From: Undaria pinnatifida
Taxonomy: Eukaryota > Sar > Phaeophyceae > Laminariales > Alariaceae
DNA: 64,000 nucleotides
Assembly (NCBI GenBank): GCA_012845835.1
Contig: JABAKD010000001.1
Coordinates: 8,328,832-8,392,831 of the forward strand
Direction: 5' to 3'
Shown here: one piece after another, positions 1-9,482 of the stretch
Numbering within the stretch: the stretch's first letter is position 1
How the letters are laid out: each line of letters starts with the position of its first letter
Notes under the pieces: model-generated
Database searches by the model: none
The model's input: only the letters and a program-made list of their open reading frames with translations
What the model was told of the DNA's origin: nothing
Position numbers and translations under genes: made by a program

Positions 1-237
1 ATGTACCGCCACGAATTGTTTGTTCCGCTGCGCCGTAAATATGCTATTGAAGTTCATTTTTGAAAAAGATACAGAGCCACTCGCGTGAGTGGTCTAAAGT
101 CGATAGTAAAGTAGGGGACGCAGATGGTATACGCTCGGGAGTAAAATGGGGGACATCCCCCTCAAATGGGTGGCATCCCCCCTACAGTAGCTTTAATGAC
201 TGCGTGATGTCTATGGCCTACCAGGGTATTTTTTTGT
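1..237. other. No gene recognised
   Basis: This stretch holds only short open frames without splice-site or family support. I see no repeat shared with the rest of the window. Confidence 0.5.
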
Positions 238-516
238 TTGCCTTCGAACTGCGCCAGTTTCCATGAGCTGGGGGCATTCAATAATGTGGGGGGAATGGTA
301 CGGCATTCTCGAGTTTGCGTTCGAATTGCGTAAGTTTCCATGAGCTGGAGGCATTCAATAATGTGGGGGAAATGGTACGGCATTCTCGAGTTTGCCATAG
401 AAGTGCGTCAGTTTCCATGAGCTGAGGGCATTCAATAATGTGGGGGAAATGGTACGGCATTCTCGAGTTTGCCATACGAAGAAGTGCGTCAGTTTCCATG
501 AGCTGGGGGCATTGTG
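238..516 (+). repeat. Tandem repeat, 78-81 bp unit, about 3.5 copies
   Basis: The phrase AGTTTCCATGAGCTG recurs at about 255, 333, 410 and 491, so the period is 78, 77 and 81 bp. Each unit also contains ATGGTACGGCATTCTCGAG. The copies are nearly identical, and the frames read on the minus strand here (such as repeated FPHIIEC) are by-products of the repeat. Confidence 0.9.
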
Positions 517-1324
517 GTGAAGCGGCAAATCGATAACTACTATCGAAGTTCGGCAAAAAAGTTGGACTGCAGGGACCTCACAGGACGGCTACCAGTTTGA
601 GTTTGGGGACCCCCAAAGGATGAAATGTGCGCCGTGCTCGTAAGATACGGCACTTTCAACCCTTGCGAGGAAGACCCTTAGCATAGGCAAGCGCCCAAAT
701 CCGATCTCGTGGAGTGCCTTAGAGCTGTTGCAAGCACCCAAAATCCGATATCATGGGAGTGCCTCAGAGTCTTTGTGTTCTCTCTTCTCGAGGCTAGCGT
801 TGTCCCAAACGACTGCGGATTTGCGTTGCCTGTCTGGTGCCACAGGTGTCGAGCAATGCATACGGCAGCCAGCCCGGCTTCCCAATGGTCGACATTCGTG
901 TTATTGCTGTTGCCCGGGATGATAGCAGAACGCACCATAGCCGACCTTCGTCTTGCTGATTCCCTCAGTACTACGAGTACTGCACCTGGTATGTACTATA
1001 TTTTGGGGTCAGAGCTGCAGCTCCGATTCGGGAACAAACTCCAAAGGTCTTTGGAAATAGAGATGGGTCATGCTAGTTTGGAACGCGTGGCTTGAATCGG
1101 GGGTGGCTGGCCACCGATGGAGCTGTGTGTTGACATCCGCTATGAGATGCCAAGGCGTGCTGTGGCCGCGCGTGCCAATGTTCGGTGTTCGCTCTGTTGT
1201 CGACCAGGATTATAAGCAGAGGGCAACGAGCCCGATCTTCGTTCTGTTGACTTGCACACAAAAGTCCTATTATAAGAGAGTTGTGGGAGCCTCAACTGTG
1301 ATGACGGATTAGAATATGGCGGTT
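517..1324. other. Mostly unassigned; small 44-bp duplication and one family J copy
   Basis: Positions 690-775 contain two adjacent copies of a 44-bp unit (CCAAATCCGATCTCGTGGAGTGCC and a diverged second copy). Positions about 1003-1080 match two later stretches (about 1625-1800 and 2375-2485) that share the phrases 'cagagctgcag', 'ggaaacagag' and 'gatggcgcg' in order; I call this dispersed repeat family J. No coding signal is convincing. Confidence 0.5.
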
Positions 1325-1605
1325 AGTCAATGATGCGTGCTATTAATACGATAGAGGTATCAATAGATTTTCTGACTGCCGGGATTCCTCCATCGAAAAG
1401 CCACCCAACATCGTTGGAACACCATTTGCGTTCTGCTAAATTGGTAGACGTCTACCTACGGCCATGGGGTCATTCATCGGGTGTTGCGCATACGTTTTTC
1501 ATCGAAATCAGTTTTTCGGTGATTGATGAGGTATAGGGCTCCGCGAGTGAGGAGCCTCAGAAAAAAAAAAGGCGCACATTTTTACCGTAGCGTGCGCCCA
1601 ATGTG
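1325..1605 (-). mobile_element. Family B MITE-like element (copy 1, reverse)
   Basis: It begins with a degenerate TGCTATTAATACGATAGAGG and ends with TACCGTAGCGTGCGCC, the inverted ends typical of family B. Inside are the family landmarks: a sequence like TTTTCTGACTGCCGGGATTCC near the start and the partial palindrome GGGCTCCGCGAGTGAGGAGCC near the end. No coding capacity. Confidence 0.7.
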
Positions 1606-1619
1606 AGAACAACAACGTA

Positions 1620-2590
1620 GCCCTTTGAGTCAGAACTGCAGCTAGCCATGAAAAGGGGGAGTGGGACACAGTGTAGTACTCGTAGTAATATTTGGAAACA
1701 GAGGGGTAGTATTTGGGTACAGAGGTGGGTCATGTTTGCAGTGAACGGTTTCATCGGGGATGGCGCGCTTGGTGGCCCGGATCTAGATACGGTATGCAGT
1801 ATACTTTTCTTTAAACTTTGCTTTTCGCCGTCGTGTAATTTGTTGCATTTTTTATTTCTCGCCTTCGTACAGTATTTCGTGTTGTATTTTGTTCTTCTAT
1901 CTCTCTGGCTGCGTTGTGTATATTTGCTTTTCGATTTTCCCGCCGCCGTGGTGCGGTGTTCTGCAGTTTTTCGTTTCGTGTATTTTCTCATCCGTTTGTC
2001 TGGTGTTGTTTTACCACTCATTAGCCGGCGTCCCCGCTGGTCTAGTAGTGAAAAAATCCGTAACTAAAACGGCCAATTTTGTGCGTTCGAGCCCCCCCCC
2101 CTGAGGGTCGTTTTGTTTGTGAACGAAAATTGACGCGCATGAAAATGCCTGTCTGGGTGCACGCAATTCGATGAGAGTGGACGCAGGAAAAAAACGTGGA
2201 ACCCTTCGAGGGATAACAATGAAAGCATGAGCCATAATGTGGAGGACTGAGGAGTGCCTACTATGTTACCTCGGATCTGAGATACCAAAAGAGAGGGAGT
2301 TGGAGAAAAAGCGCAAGATAGTACCGGTAGATGGGATGAATGAAAAAGAAATCGGAGGGGTCTTTTGGGGTAGAGGTGCAGCCACGAGTCGGGAGTAAAC
2401 TAGTGTACTTGGAAACAGAGTTGGATCATGTGTAGCCTTAAAAGGGATACTCGGGGATGGCGCGGATCTGGATGCCATGTTACAGTTTTTCTTTTCGATT
2501 TTTTCGTCAACGTGGAAGCACATTCCACAGATTTTCTGTGGTCTCCGTAATGTAAACTTTTTATTCCTCTCCGATGATGTCGTTTTTCGT
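1620..2590. repeat. Dispersed repeats J and K and a tRNA-like stretch
   Basis: Family J copies lie at about 1625-1800 and 2375-2485. A second dispersed repeat, family K, at about 2150-2350 matches 47465-47660 (shared order: a GGGTG-CACAATTCGA-like start, GGAAGAAAA, then GATGGGATGA near the end). Positions 2035-2095 have a tRNA-like promoter look, with TGGTCTAGTAGTG resembling an A box and GCGTTCGAGCC resembling a B box, but no cloverleaf can be folded. I see no gene. Confidence 0.5.
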
Positions 2591-2604
2591 TTTCCCACCT
2601 ACAG

Positions 2605-2814
2605 GTGGCCTCAAGCGTGACCTTGCCCGAACGTTCAAGTTTGTTACGTGTTATGATCCCGCACGATTGCCCACCGTACGGCTACAAGTATCCACGGCCG
2701 GAACACGGACAGTCGGCCTGCACTAAGGTCGTAAATGTTGTGCCCCACGATTATACTGATCACCTGCCGTCGAAGCAATTGTGTGTCTCCCTGGTTCTTC
2801 GCAACAGCGACTAA
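2605..2814 (+). CDS. Candidate terminal exon, unrecognised protein
   Basis: A strong 3' splice site (a T/C-rich run, GTTTTCCCACCTACAG, ending at 2604) opens directly into a 69-codon frame that closes at a stop codon at 2812-2814. The reading VASSVTLPERSSLL and later PPYGYKYPRPEHG is protein-like, rich in Pro, Tyr and His. There is no initiator ATG at the start, consistent with an internal acceptor. A GT at the codon after ACTAAG could instead be a donor. I recognise no family, and no partner exon was found upstream. Confidence 0.35.
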   Translation: MASSVTLPERSSLLRVMIPHDCPPYGYKYPRPEHGQSACTKVVNVVPHDYTDHLPSKQLCVSLVLRNSD

Positions 2815-3369
2815 AACCATCGGGAAACCGCTTGGATGATTGATGTTAAACTGGTGTTGTAGACTACAGAAGCAGCTATGATACAGTTCGAAAACTATCG
2901 AATTCCCCGAGGCAAAACTGCCCTCAGAAACATTCAGCGTATGCATGGACAACGGCCGCGCTGCTGCAACTATGGCTCTAAAGCAAGAACGCAACGATCT
3001 CAGGAGATCCTTTTCACGCATATACGGTGCAGCACCCCTGCCTCAAGCGTCAATAACGGACTCTTAGACAAACGCTGCGACAGGGATATACAATAAACTT
3101 TTGGGGTCTCCTATTTCTTCGGCTCTTGGTGTCTCGCGCGAGTGTCTGCCCGCCTTGTTTGCAAATTGTAAGCTTTCGAGTGTAGTTTTTTTTCCTGCGC
3201 GATATGCACCGTTGTCATGGAAATATGTGTTGCGCTCGCGTTTTTAGCCCTTCCAGAACCCCCAAATCTCTCCCTATAGACTACTATTTCGGAGTAATTT
3301 CCCCCGAAAAAGGGCTTCCAGTTGTGAAGACGTGAAGCGAGGGTACAAGGCCTTTCGCCCCAACCTCGG
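2815..3369. other. No feature recognised
   Basis: Unique-looking sequence without a supported exon or a repeat shared elsewhere in the window. Confidence 0.4.
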
Positions 3370-3394
3370 TAGTAAAATAGGGTTACCCCCCGCG

Positions 3395-3475
3395 CCGTAG
3401 CTCAGATCAGAAGTCTACCGTATAACACGCAAGATGGCACACCCCTTCGGACGTCTTCCTAAGCCATTTGTTCGC
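3395..3475 (+). repeat. 39-bp block shared with 54.8 kb (family I)
   Basis: The stretch from CTACCGTATAACACGC to CCCTTCGGACG matches the reverse complement of about 54816-54856 with one gap. In both places it contains ATGGCACACCCCTTCGGACG, which would read MAHPFGR. Outside this block the two loci differ. Confidence 0.6.
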
Positions 3476-3639
3476 GGTCACGAGGGGAGTGAGCCCAAAC
3501 GTCGAACGATGCGTCTGTTGAAAGATATCGACCAGATCTCTCCAAAGACCCAATTTTCGTTGTGCGCATTGTTTGTGACGCTCTGTGGTCGATACCTGTC
3601 TGCGGATATTTGGGGGGTTTATATCGTTTGACGAGGGAT

Positions 3640-4346
3640 CGTGGTTCTGGGCGTTGTCACCCGTGCAGCCTGAAATGAGTGGCTCGTCTGTCAAGGTCAG
3701 TTCGTGACATAGTCTAATGATACGAGTCACACATTCCTTTAAGAAAAGTCGAGATGGATCCAGGATCTCTGAACGCGATAACATGGCGACGCCAATTCTG
3801 CAGAAACCCAAAATTGTTGAGACTAAAACACGAGGTAGACCCATGAGGGCAAGCTTTGCTGAAGACCCAGGCATTCCAGCCATATTATAATAGCTGATGA
3901 GATAGGTCGCCGTGTTACTCGCCGAAGGATCCAAATATATCAATAGTAATGTCCGAACTGACGAAAGCCGGCATGGGTCCAAGGTCGCTGACGACATCGT
4001 GTGTGTACACGTGAGTTCTTCTGAAACGCAATTATTTGCTGTGCCTAGCCCCCAATGATTTTCAATCAGTGTACCGTATTAGGCTAGCTTTGCTGAACAT
4101 CCAGCTAACCTAGGGGATAACCGAGACGTAGGCCGAAGGAGATAGTTGGCGGTGGTACCCTGGTGGGTGGATTGGATGTACAATATAACAGGTACAGCAT
4201 ATTTCAAGTCTTCTGCTTGCGACATACGGCGGTAGTACTGCAGCAGATTTGTGTCTTTCAGCAAACTCGCCGAAATATCCTCATACCAAGAGTATCCAGT
4301 TGACGAAATCCGGGATGAATCCAAGATCGCAAAGGGCCATATACAA
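3640..4346 (+). repeat. Family E dispersed repeat, two degenerate units
   Basis: Family E has an ordered set of landmarks: AGCTTTGCTGAACA, then GCTGATGAGATAG, then a GCGTGCGATATACGGTAGTACTGCAGCA-like block, then TACTCGCCGAAAGATCC, then GGGATGGATCCAAGATCGCTGA, then a run ending ACACGCGAGTTCTTCTGAAAC. Two such units follow each other here. Other copies lie at 4.8, 5.7-6.5, 8.9-9.5, 12.7, 14.2-14.5, 15.3 and 15.7 kb. Confidence 0.75.
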
Positions 4347-4580
4347 ATGCTACGATAGATGGACGTGCACCGTTTGGTTTCTGGGTCTCCTCGCTTGAGG
4401 AGGTTCATCGTTCGCACCAAAAACAAAATGATTTTGGTAAAGATGAACGTGAACTCCAATTAACACATGGCCTGGGTGTGTTCAGAAAATAATATCGCAA
4501 AACATGTCTGGAATTCGGGGAGATGCCCTGTCATTCAGAAGATATCGTGGCCAGAAAGCGCTACCTCCATCGTAGCAACC
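4347..4580 (+). mobile_element. Family B MITE-like element (copy 2)
   Basis: It opens with ATGCTACGATAG and closes with CTACCTCCATCGTAGCA, the inverted family B ends. The internal palindrome CTCCTCGCTTGAGGAG and the CATTCAGAA landmark near the end are present. Confidence 0.75.
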
Positions 4581-4794
4581 GTTCATAACGTCGACACGCG
4601 ACTTCTTGCTCAGTCTAGTCTATGGGGCCAGCTTCGCTTTTCACCCCCAGCTAGCCCAAACGTAAAGCTAATGATCTTTGGCTTTGTATGTTCCAGTGCT
4701 GCCCTGGTATGTAAGCGGGTTCACATTGAGAGACTCGCTGTGACGACCAAATGGCGGTGGCGTGCAATGTACGTAATTTCATCAAAATAGTGTC

Positions 4795-4945
4795 CGCTAC
4801 ATGCATATACTCGCCGACAGATGTAAACGTCACTAATATCCGTCTGAGAGAAGCCGGGATGGTTTAAGATCGGCGATAACGGGGATACGTGGACAAGTGA
4901 GCCCTTCTATATCAGGATTGTTGTGACCAAACATGAGGACGACCA
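4795..4945 (+). repeat. Family E partial copy
   Basis: It retains the TGTCCGCTACA, TACTCGCCGA and GGATACGTGGACA landmarks in the family order. Confidence 0.6.
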
Positions 4946-5189
4946 CCCGGGATACAGCAGCAGCAATGATTCCTATAGCTCCGGTATATGTAAGCCGGAA
5001 ATGCCGGCACTATGGCGGCAACCAGCATTCACCCGTATGCTGTCACTACGAGTCGTTCACACCGGTGCCAAGCGATTTATGTCACAGGCGCTATAGCGAG
5101 CAGCCGGCGCTAAAGAGGGACCACGACTGCATAGAGCCAGCTTTGCTGAACGGCCTACTAGTGTAGGGTATGGGGATCTTTGCCAGACA

Positions 5190-5680
5190 TGCAACAACAG
5201 GTTGGATAGTGGGCAATCCTTCTCTGTGTGTGTGGGCGGGGGGGGGTGTGCTCAGTTTGTGCACGGCCGCAGTCGTATGACCATAAACCCTCGCATCCCT
5301 ACTCTGCCGGAACGGAGCACATCGGGTTTTCACCAACCAGGCAGACGTTGCTTGCACCAAGCGCGCAGCGCTGTGAGATGTTCGGCGAGTCGCATGAAGG
5401 GTGAACTGTATCCTTCCAAAACCTGATCGCAAGACGGAATTCGGCACCTCTCGTGCCTACTTTCTTGCACATGGATTAGTCTACAGCGCCAATGAGTTTT
5501 TGTGTTTTTTGGTGTGGCCACTCCAGAGACAGCAATGGGTATTACGATGTAACTGCCTCGTGGGTGCCTTACCATATTCACACTACGTGATGCGATCATT
5601 CTCCTTGTGCAGTCTTAGGGTTCTCCACCCCGCACAACATGATCTACTTGATAACCATCATGGTGACCGCCAAAAACAAA
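5190..5680 (+). repeat. Family F dispersed repeat, near full length
   Basis: This copy shows the full order of family F: a G-run, GTGCTCAGTTTG, GTCGTATGACCATA, CGGAGCACATCGGGTTTTCACC, CGGCGAGTCGCATGAAGGGTGAAC, CGGCACCTCTCGTGCC, CCAATGAGTTTTTGTG, CAGCAATGGGTATTACGATG and CTCCACCCCGCACAACATG. Other copies: 21.06-22.42 (split by a TRIM), 24.54-24.75, and inverted at 38.88, 45.04, 55.74 and 57.99 kb. It has no long frame; what it derives from is unknown. Confidence 0.85.
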
Positions 5681-5739
5681 GAAAACGATACCTCTGTCGG
5701 GGGGCGGGGTTTCAGTGAGGGACTCATAAAAACAACTAA

Positions 5740-6535
5740 CTGTACTGACTGCCGCGTACGATATACGGTGTTGTATGGGCAGCACGCTTGTTGCAGAATT
5801 AATTGCGTCCGTTGCACTCGCTGAAAGATCCAAATATCCACGATATACGCAGGGTAAAACCCGGCATTGATCCAAAATCCCTGATGACGAGAACGTGGAA
5901 CGCGAGGTCTTCTGAAACGGAACAAATTTGTGATCAGGCTCCAGGATGATAACCTCTCAGCCTTTAGTACCAGCTTGGCCTTACACCTTAGGGGGTCACC
6001 CAGACATAGACCTGATGATATGGATGGCAGTGCTACGCCGGGATGCAGATTTTCAATGAGAGACGTGTAACGCCATTAGACTTCTGCGGGCGATATGATA
6101 CTACTGCATCCGAACTTTTTGTCCGGTACATATACTCTCAGACACGCCGAAATATCCCAATATGCACGATATCCGCCGGGTAAACCCCGGGAATGATTCA
6201 AGATCCCTGAAGACGATGACATGAACACGCGAGCTCTTGTGAAACAGAGTTGCTGTGCCCAGACCCCAGGATGACCATCAGCGTATAGTGTCAGCTTCGC
6301 TTTACACCCAGATAACCTACGAGAGGATAGAATCGCCCAGACCTAGAGCTGATGAGATAGTTGTTGGTAGCGCTACGCTGATGTGTTGGATTAAAGTGAA
6401 ACTAGCTGTACGGCCACGACTCCACGACTCCACCGGTGGCGCTAAGTCTGCGTCGCCCGTTAATATTGGACAAAGGCATAGTAGTAGCCGTCGTACCAAT
6501 GGTGTTCTGTGATGTACCACTCTGAACGAAAATGT
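5740..6535 (+). repeat. Family E tandem array
   Basis: At least two complete units follow with a period near 325 bp: CGAAAGATCCAAATATCC at about 5821 and CGAAATATCCCAATATGC at about 6149, each followed by the GATCCAAAATCCCTGA-type and ACGCGAG landmarks. Confidence 0.75.
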
Positions 6536-7050
6536 GCGGACCATTGATTGGGGTAAAATTGAAAAAAGTCTAAGCGGTCCTTACATCCCCGCGTCCATAG
6601 TCACTGAGTGGTAGAAATTCCAATTTGGTACATGGCATGAAATGCGTATGGTAGGATCAGAAGGTCACGCGGAAAATAGAGTAGTCCGCCACGGGAAACT
6701 TTTGCACTGCTATTTCTACCCCTACTATATACCATACAACTACTATCGTACGTGACCGCTCTTAAAAATTTGGCAGTCAAGAATTTCAGGCTCAAGGTTT
6801 AGACCAAAATAGGAACATGGCCATTTTCGTAATTTTGAATACACTGCTGTAAGACACACCGTGTCTTCCGTAAGAATTCCAACCTTCCTGGCCAGAAATA
6901 TGAAGAGATTACTCACTGGGGTCGCATACCATTAATATATCACAGCAGCATAAACTATTAGTCTAATACTACTTAGTTACTGTTTCTTGTTATATTCGCA
7001 AGCCAGGAAAAATAGTCTGCAGTCCTCAGCGCGCAGCAGGTCTAACATGC
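6536..7050. other. No feature recognised
   Basis: AT-richer sequence without a supported exon, and without a repeat that I could match elsewhere. Confidence 0.4.
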
Positions 7051-8620
7051 CAGCCGATCAGCAATCAGTGGATGGCAGTGGGGTTTCTACATCACGCTGG
7101 GCGGTATCGACCCGGCGGGTCACTGTTGTTTTCGTCCCGGTTGCCGATGTATGCAGGGAATTCTGATCTGGGCATGGGACGCCTCGACGATGTCCCGAAG
7201 AGTCGTCTCTCGCAGCCCGCTGGCTCCATGATCGTCAGCCAATCAGCTATCAGTGGATGGAGGTGTGGGGCTTCCACACTGCGCTAGGCGGCATCGACGT
7301 GGTGGTCGTCGCTTTCGTCCGCGTGTTGTCGGCATTATGGATAAATATGGGTTTCTGACCCGGAGTCAGGGTCTTATCCCCCCCAGATGCGGCAGATTCA
7401 TACTATTGGCCCCAAGGGCAACTCTCGCAGCGTGTTGACTCTATAAGCCACCGCCAATCAGCAATCAGCCGACGAGGGTGAGATATCCACATCGTGCTGG
7501 GCGGTATCGACCCGGGGGACCACCGTTTGCGTTTTTGGTCCCCGAGTTGTTGGAGTTATAGATGTATGGGAGGATTTCTGACCCGGGGATGGTACTCTAT
7601 CATCGAGTTGTTGGAGTTGTAGATGTATGGGAGGATTTCAAAACCGGGGATGGCACATTATCATCCCTGGATTCGCGAGCTCTTGACATTGGATCAAGGG
7701 GAATCTCCCTTCGCGCAATGGCTCTATGAGCCCCAGCCAATCAGCAGTCAGCCGACGGAGGTGGGGTCCACGCACCGTGTTGGGCGGTATGGACCCGAAG
7801 GATTACTTATTTTCGTCTCCGAGCTACTGGAGTTGTAGATGTATATGGAAGGATTTCTGAATCAGGGATGGGACTCTATCCTCCCCGGGTGCGGCAGAAC
7901 CTCGCCGTTGTCCCGAGAGGCAACTGCCGCCGCGACCTGGATCTACGATCCCCAGCCAATCAGCGATCAGCCGATTGGGGGGGGTCTTCTACATCGTGCT
8001 AGGCCGTATCGACCCGGGAGATCACCGTTTTCGTCACTGGGCTGTTGAAGGGTTCTAGATGTATATATGGATTTACGATCCGGGAATGGGACCCTATTGT
8101 CCCCAGATGCGGAAGGACTCGGCTGGATCTACGAGCCCCAGCCACTCAGCGATCAGCCGATTGGGGGGGGTGTTCTACATCGTGCTAGGCCGTATCGACC
8201 CGGGAGATCACCGTTTTCGTCCCCGGGCTGTTGAAGGGTTCTAAATGTATGGAGGGATTTATGATCCGGGGATGGGAATCTATTGTCCCCAGATGCGGAA
8301 GGACCTCGACATTGTCCCGAGCGACAGCTCCCGCCGCTTATTGGCTCTATGAGCCCCAGCCGATATGCAATCAGCCGATATGCAATCGCCGTTTTCGTTC
8401 CCTGGTTGATGGAGTTATGCATGTATGGAGATATGTTTTACCTGGGAATGGGACCTCTTCATCCCAGGGTTCGGAGGGACCTTGAGCCGTGGCCAATCAG
8501 CAATCAGCCGATGGAGCCTCGGGGGTTCTACGCCGTGCAGGACGGTATTGATCCGGGGGGTCGCCTTTTTCGCCATAGGTCAGAGTTGTATAGATAGATA
8601 TGGACGGATCCTCCCTGCCT
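7051..8620 (+). repeat. Degenerate satellite, 8 units of about 130-285 bp
   Basis: The landmark CCAATCAGCGATCAGCCGA (or a close variant) recurs at about 7054, 7239, 7454, 7737, 7956, 8142, 8360 and 8492. Each unit continues with a CTACATCGTGCTGGGCGGTAT-like block, GACCCGGG, TTTTCGTCC, TAGATGTATATGG and GGGGATGGGAC. The commonest periods are about 186 and 217 bp, suggesting a short and a long unit. The many overlapping small frames are repeat translations. Confidence 0.9.
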
Positions 8621-8841
8621 GCGGCAGAATCTCAATGGCTATACGGCCAGAATCGGCATTCAAAATTCTACTTCAGAAGCAAGGCTGGCTTGATTATCGG
8701 GATTATCGGGAATGCTCAGCACGCTACCGCCTCGGCTTGGCGCGGTACGATACCTGGTACTCCGCTGGTTGTGCCGCTCACCCTCCCTACACATACGGCA
8801 AGACGGGTCTATAACGCGCGTGGTGGCGAGGCCATGATGAC

Positions 8842-8866
8842 AGACAGACAGACAGACAGACGTGTA
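8842..8866 (+). repeat. (GACA)n microsatellite
   Basis: Six tandem GACA/ACAG steps followed by GTGTATGC. Confidence 0.9.
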
Positions 8867-8879
8867 TGCTAAATTATTT

Positions 8880-9465
8880 AAGAGATAGGCAGAGCAAAAC
8901 TGACTGCCGTGTAGGATACCTGCCATGGTATACCCACTCCATGCGGCAGATTATGCCCGTTATACTCGACGAAAGCTCCACATGTCGGCAATGTCTGCTT
9001 GGGAAAACCCGAGATGGATCCAAGGTCGCTGAGGAATAGAACGTGGACACACGAGTCTTTCTGAAGCAGAGTGAGTAGTTGTTGTTGTGACGAACCCCCA
9101 GGTGACTTACTTGGCACAGGGACACCTTGGCTCAAGACCCAACACGCGTAGCCCCTTAGCTGATGAGATAATTGGCAGTGCCAGCCCAATAAAACAAGCG
9201 CAGCATTTGACTCCTACCTGCGATATGCGGTCGGTAGTACTGCATCCTAATTGTGTCCGAGTATCGCAAAACACCCAGCCGGGAAAAGCCGGGTATCCAA
9301 GATTATTGACGGTGATAACGTGGACACGCGAGTTCTTCCGAAGTAGAACGGCTGTGACCGGACCTCCGGGTGGTCAGAAGTCAGCCTATAATCGAGCTTT
9401 GCTGAACAGTCTGCCAGCCTGGGGGGTCGCACAGACACAGAGCTGGTGATACGTGTAGTTTGGGA
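8880..9465 (+). repeat. Family E, two units
   Basis: Both units hold the landmark order AACTGACTGCCGTG, TACTCGACGAAAG, GATGGATCCAAGGTCGCTGA, ACACGAGTCTTTCTGAAGC, then CTTAGCTGATGAGATAATTGG and again the ACGCGAGTTCTTCCGAAG block. Confidence 0.75.
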
Positions 9466-9482
9466 TTCCCCTATAGCGACGG

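Noticed and set aside
5091-5718. Overlapping 90-120 codon frames on both strands
   Set aside because: They lie in family F; similar frames appear wherever the repeat occurs (21.0-21.3, 22.2, 45.1 kb) with different frameshifts.
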